From NCBI RefSeq assembly GCF_003063335.1, contig NZ_NERX01000004.1, positions 62,001 through 126,000 on the forward strand: 64,000 bases of DNA, read 5' to 3'. Shown here piece by piece: positions 63,031-64,000 of the stretch. Positions within the stretch are counted from its first letter, which is position 1. Every line of letters begins with the position of its first letter. The notes under the pieces were generated by a model. That model had not been told where the DNA came from and ran no database searches. It saw nothing but the letters and a program-made list of their open reading frames with translations. Position numbers and translations under genes: made by a program. Origin of the DNA: Limnohabitans sp. MMS-10A-192. Its GTDB lineage: Bacteria > Pseudomonadota > Gammaproteobacteria > Burkholderiales > Burkholderiaceae_C.

Positions 63031-63566
63031 TTGGTGGCCTCGTTGGTGTGCGCGGTCACGACTTCTTCGGAGTCTTGCACCTGGATCAAATCGGATTCAT
63101 TGAAATTGCCTTTGGCCAGCTGAACCAGCTTGCCAATGATCATCAGGCCCATGGCCACGCTGGTGATGTAGCCCACGCCATAGACCCAGCTCATGGGGAT
63201 TTCGGTGACGGCTGAGCGCGTGGTGGCATTGATGCTGTGCTGTTTGAGGGTGCCGTAAAACATCAGGGCGCAGCAGCCGAGCATCAGCACATTGGAGATG
63301 GCGAAAGCCGCTTTTTTGCCGCTGAGGCTGAGTTTACGCACCACAGAGTCCAATCCAAGATGGCCGTTTTCACGCATGGTGACAATCGCGCCCAGGAAGG
63401 TGATCCAGATGAACAAAAACCGCGACAACTCCTCCGAGCTGATGATGCCGTCGTTGAAGCCGTAGCGCAGCACCACGTTGCCAAACACCATGATGACCAT
63501 GGCCGACAACATGATGACCAGCGTGAATTCCGCCAGCTTGAAGAAAAGGTCGTTGATTTTTTTCAT
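63027..63566 (-). CDS. dctQ: TRAP transporter small permease (DctQ type), second set
   Basis: A 179-residue subunit with four helices and the signature SSEELSRFLFIWITFLGAIV. LGLDSVVRKLSLSGKKAAFA matches the paralogue at 54,642. It follows the binding-protein gene by 55 bases, and a strong hairpin with a T run lies in that gap. Confidence 0.93.
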   Translation of the reverse strand: MKKINDLFFKLAEFTLVIMLSAMVIMVFGNVVLRYGFNDGIISSEELSRFLFIWITFLGAIVTMRENGHLGLDSVVRKLSLSGKKAAFAISNVLMLGCCALMFYGTLKQHSINATTRSAVTEIPMSWVYGVGYITSVAMGLMIIGKLVQLAKGNFNESDLIQVQDSEEVVTAHTNEATK

Positions 63567-63577
63567 ACGTCATTCGC

Positions 63578-63603
63578 AAAAAAGCCCCCTCCAAAGAGGG
63601 GGC
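63578..63603 (-). terminator. Intra-operon terminator/attenuator between TRAP P and Q
   Basis: On the minus strand GCCCCCTC / GAGGGGGC (8-bp perfect stem, loop of four) is followed by TTTTTT. It lies 18 bases after the dctP stop and 11 bases before the dctQ start, so readthrough must occur for Q and M to be made from the same transcript. Confidence 0.85.
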
Positions 63604-63621
63604 GTGATGTCTCTCAAACCA

Positions 63622-64000
63622 TCACTTGGTGTCTTCGATGGCCTTGAGCAAAGCGGTGCCGCTCTTCTCGCCGAAGGTCTTGGCGATTTCAGCCGACACG
63701 ATCTTCTGGAACGGGGCCATGTCCACGTTCTCGATCACTTGCATGCCCGATTTTTTGAGCTCTGCAATCACCTTGCCTGCGTTGGACGCGTTCAAGCCAC
63801 GCTGGTAAGTGGCCGCTTCGCGTGCGGCATCCACCACCACTTTTTGGTAGTTGGCAGGCAGGCTGTCGAACTTGGCTTTGTTCATCGCCACGACCAGCGG
63901 CGAGTAAACGTGGTTGCTCACCGTCAGGTGCTTTTGAACTTCGTAGAACTTGGACGACCAGGTCACGTTGATCGGGTGCTCTTGCGCGTCAAAGGTGCCA
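63622..64000 (-). CDS. dctP: TRAP transporter substrate-binding protein, C-terminal part (partial)
   Basis: The last 125 or so residues of a DctP-type receptor; the frame stays open to the window edge (GTFDAQEHPINVTWSSKFYE at its visible start), so the N terminus and signal peptide lie outside. EVQKHLTVSNHVYSPLVVAM is the same region as EVQKYLSVTRHAYTPFLILY in the 56,519 protein, which fixes the family. It is the first gene of the visible minus-strand operon. GTG at 63,966 is not the true start. Confidence 0.93.
   Translation of the reverse strand, partial: GTFDAQEHPINVTWSSKFYEVQKHLTVSNHVYSPLVVAMNKAKFDSLPANYQKVVVDAAREAATYQRGLNASNAGKVIAELKKSGMQVIENVDMAPFQKIVSAEIAKTFGEKSGTALLKAIEDTK

Overview
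The window reads as chromosomal DNA of a GC-rich betaproteobacterium of the order Burkholderiales, most likely a Comamonadaceae relative (Limnohabitans/Rhodoferax/Acidovorax-like). This placement is inference from gene content and order (fkpB-ispH, waaA next to tolC/rhodanese/pcm, an Entner-Doudoroff edd-eda pair, many TRAP and branched-chain ABC transporters) and from the dense coding and base composition. No phage, insertion sequence, CRISPR array or rRNA was seen. One tRNA gene, tRNA-Ser(CGA), is present.

Bases 1-20,000 are mostly housekeeping: the 3' end of mutY, radC, fkpB-ispH, serS, two small lipoproteins around tRNA-Ser, an orphan LuxR-type response regulator, trpS with an unusual C-terminal domain, an M50 protease, a YciO-type protein, a PHP phosphoesterase coupled to a DMT exporter, a ferredoxin, pth, slyX with an rlmN-like gene, a second DMT exporter, ogt, a phosphohexomutase, and two envelope sugar transferases (a GT4 enzyme and waaA). 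A minus-strand operon at 18,025-25,426 encodes TetR regulator, RND adaptor, RND pump, Pcm-like methyltransferase, rhodanese and TolC-like outer-membrane channel. A promoter and an overlapping palindromic operator can be read directly in front of it.

Bases 25,500-39,900 carry glutaryl-CoA dehydrogenase with a divergent LysR regulator, msrA, a ZnuD-like TonB receptor behind a small membrane protein, an AEC transporter, pdxH, a ChaC-type cyclotransferase, the edd-eda operon, glyoxalase genes, a RIO kinase overlapping a DTW-domain tRNA modification gene, and a PaaI thioesterase.

Bases 40,067-48,161 form a divergent catabolic island. To the left are an intradiol dioxygenase, an acyl-CoA synthetase and a citryl-CoA-lyase-like enzyme. 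To the right is a branched-chain-type ABC importer in which LivM and LivG are fused in one polypeptide. The substrate is not known from sequence.

Bases 48,188-64,000 form a sugar-acid supercluster: DgoA-type aldolase, DgoK- and KdgK-type kinases, a DenD-like dehydrogenase, an AraD-type aldonate dehydratase, a GntR/FCD regulator, a TRAP transporter (Q-M-P), an enolase-superfamily dehydratase, then on the opposite strand a short-chain dehydrogenase, IdnD- and IdnO-like dehydrogenases and a second TRAP transporter whose binding protein runs off the window. Two nearly identical 13-bp operators in inverted orientation bracket the araD/gntR promoter region. The products (KDG/KDGal, gluconate) would drain into Entner-Doudoroff enzymes, some of which (edd-eda) sit about 13 kb away.

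Two families of short dispersed repeats occupy the intergenic spaces. Family A is a long palindrome of the type GTCAT-CCGG...CCGG-ATGAC with local tandem amplification. Family B is an AGC-AAGCG hairpin element found only between convergent genes here.
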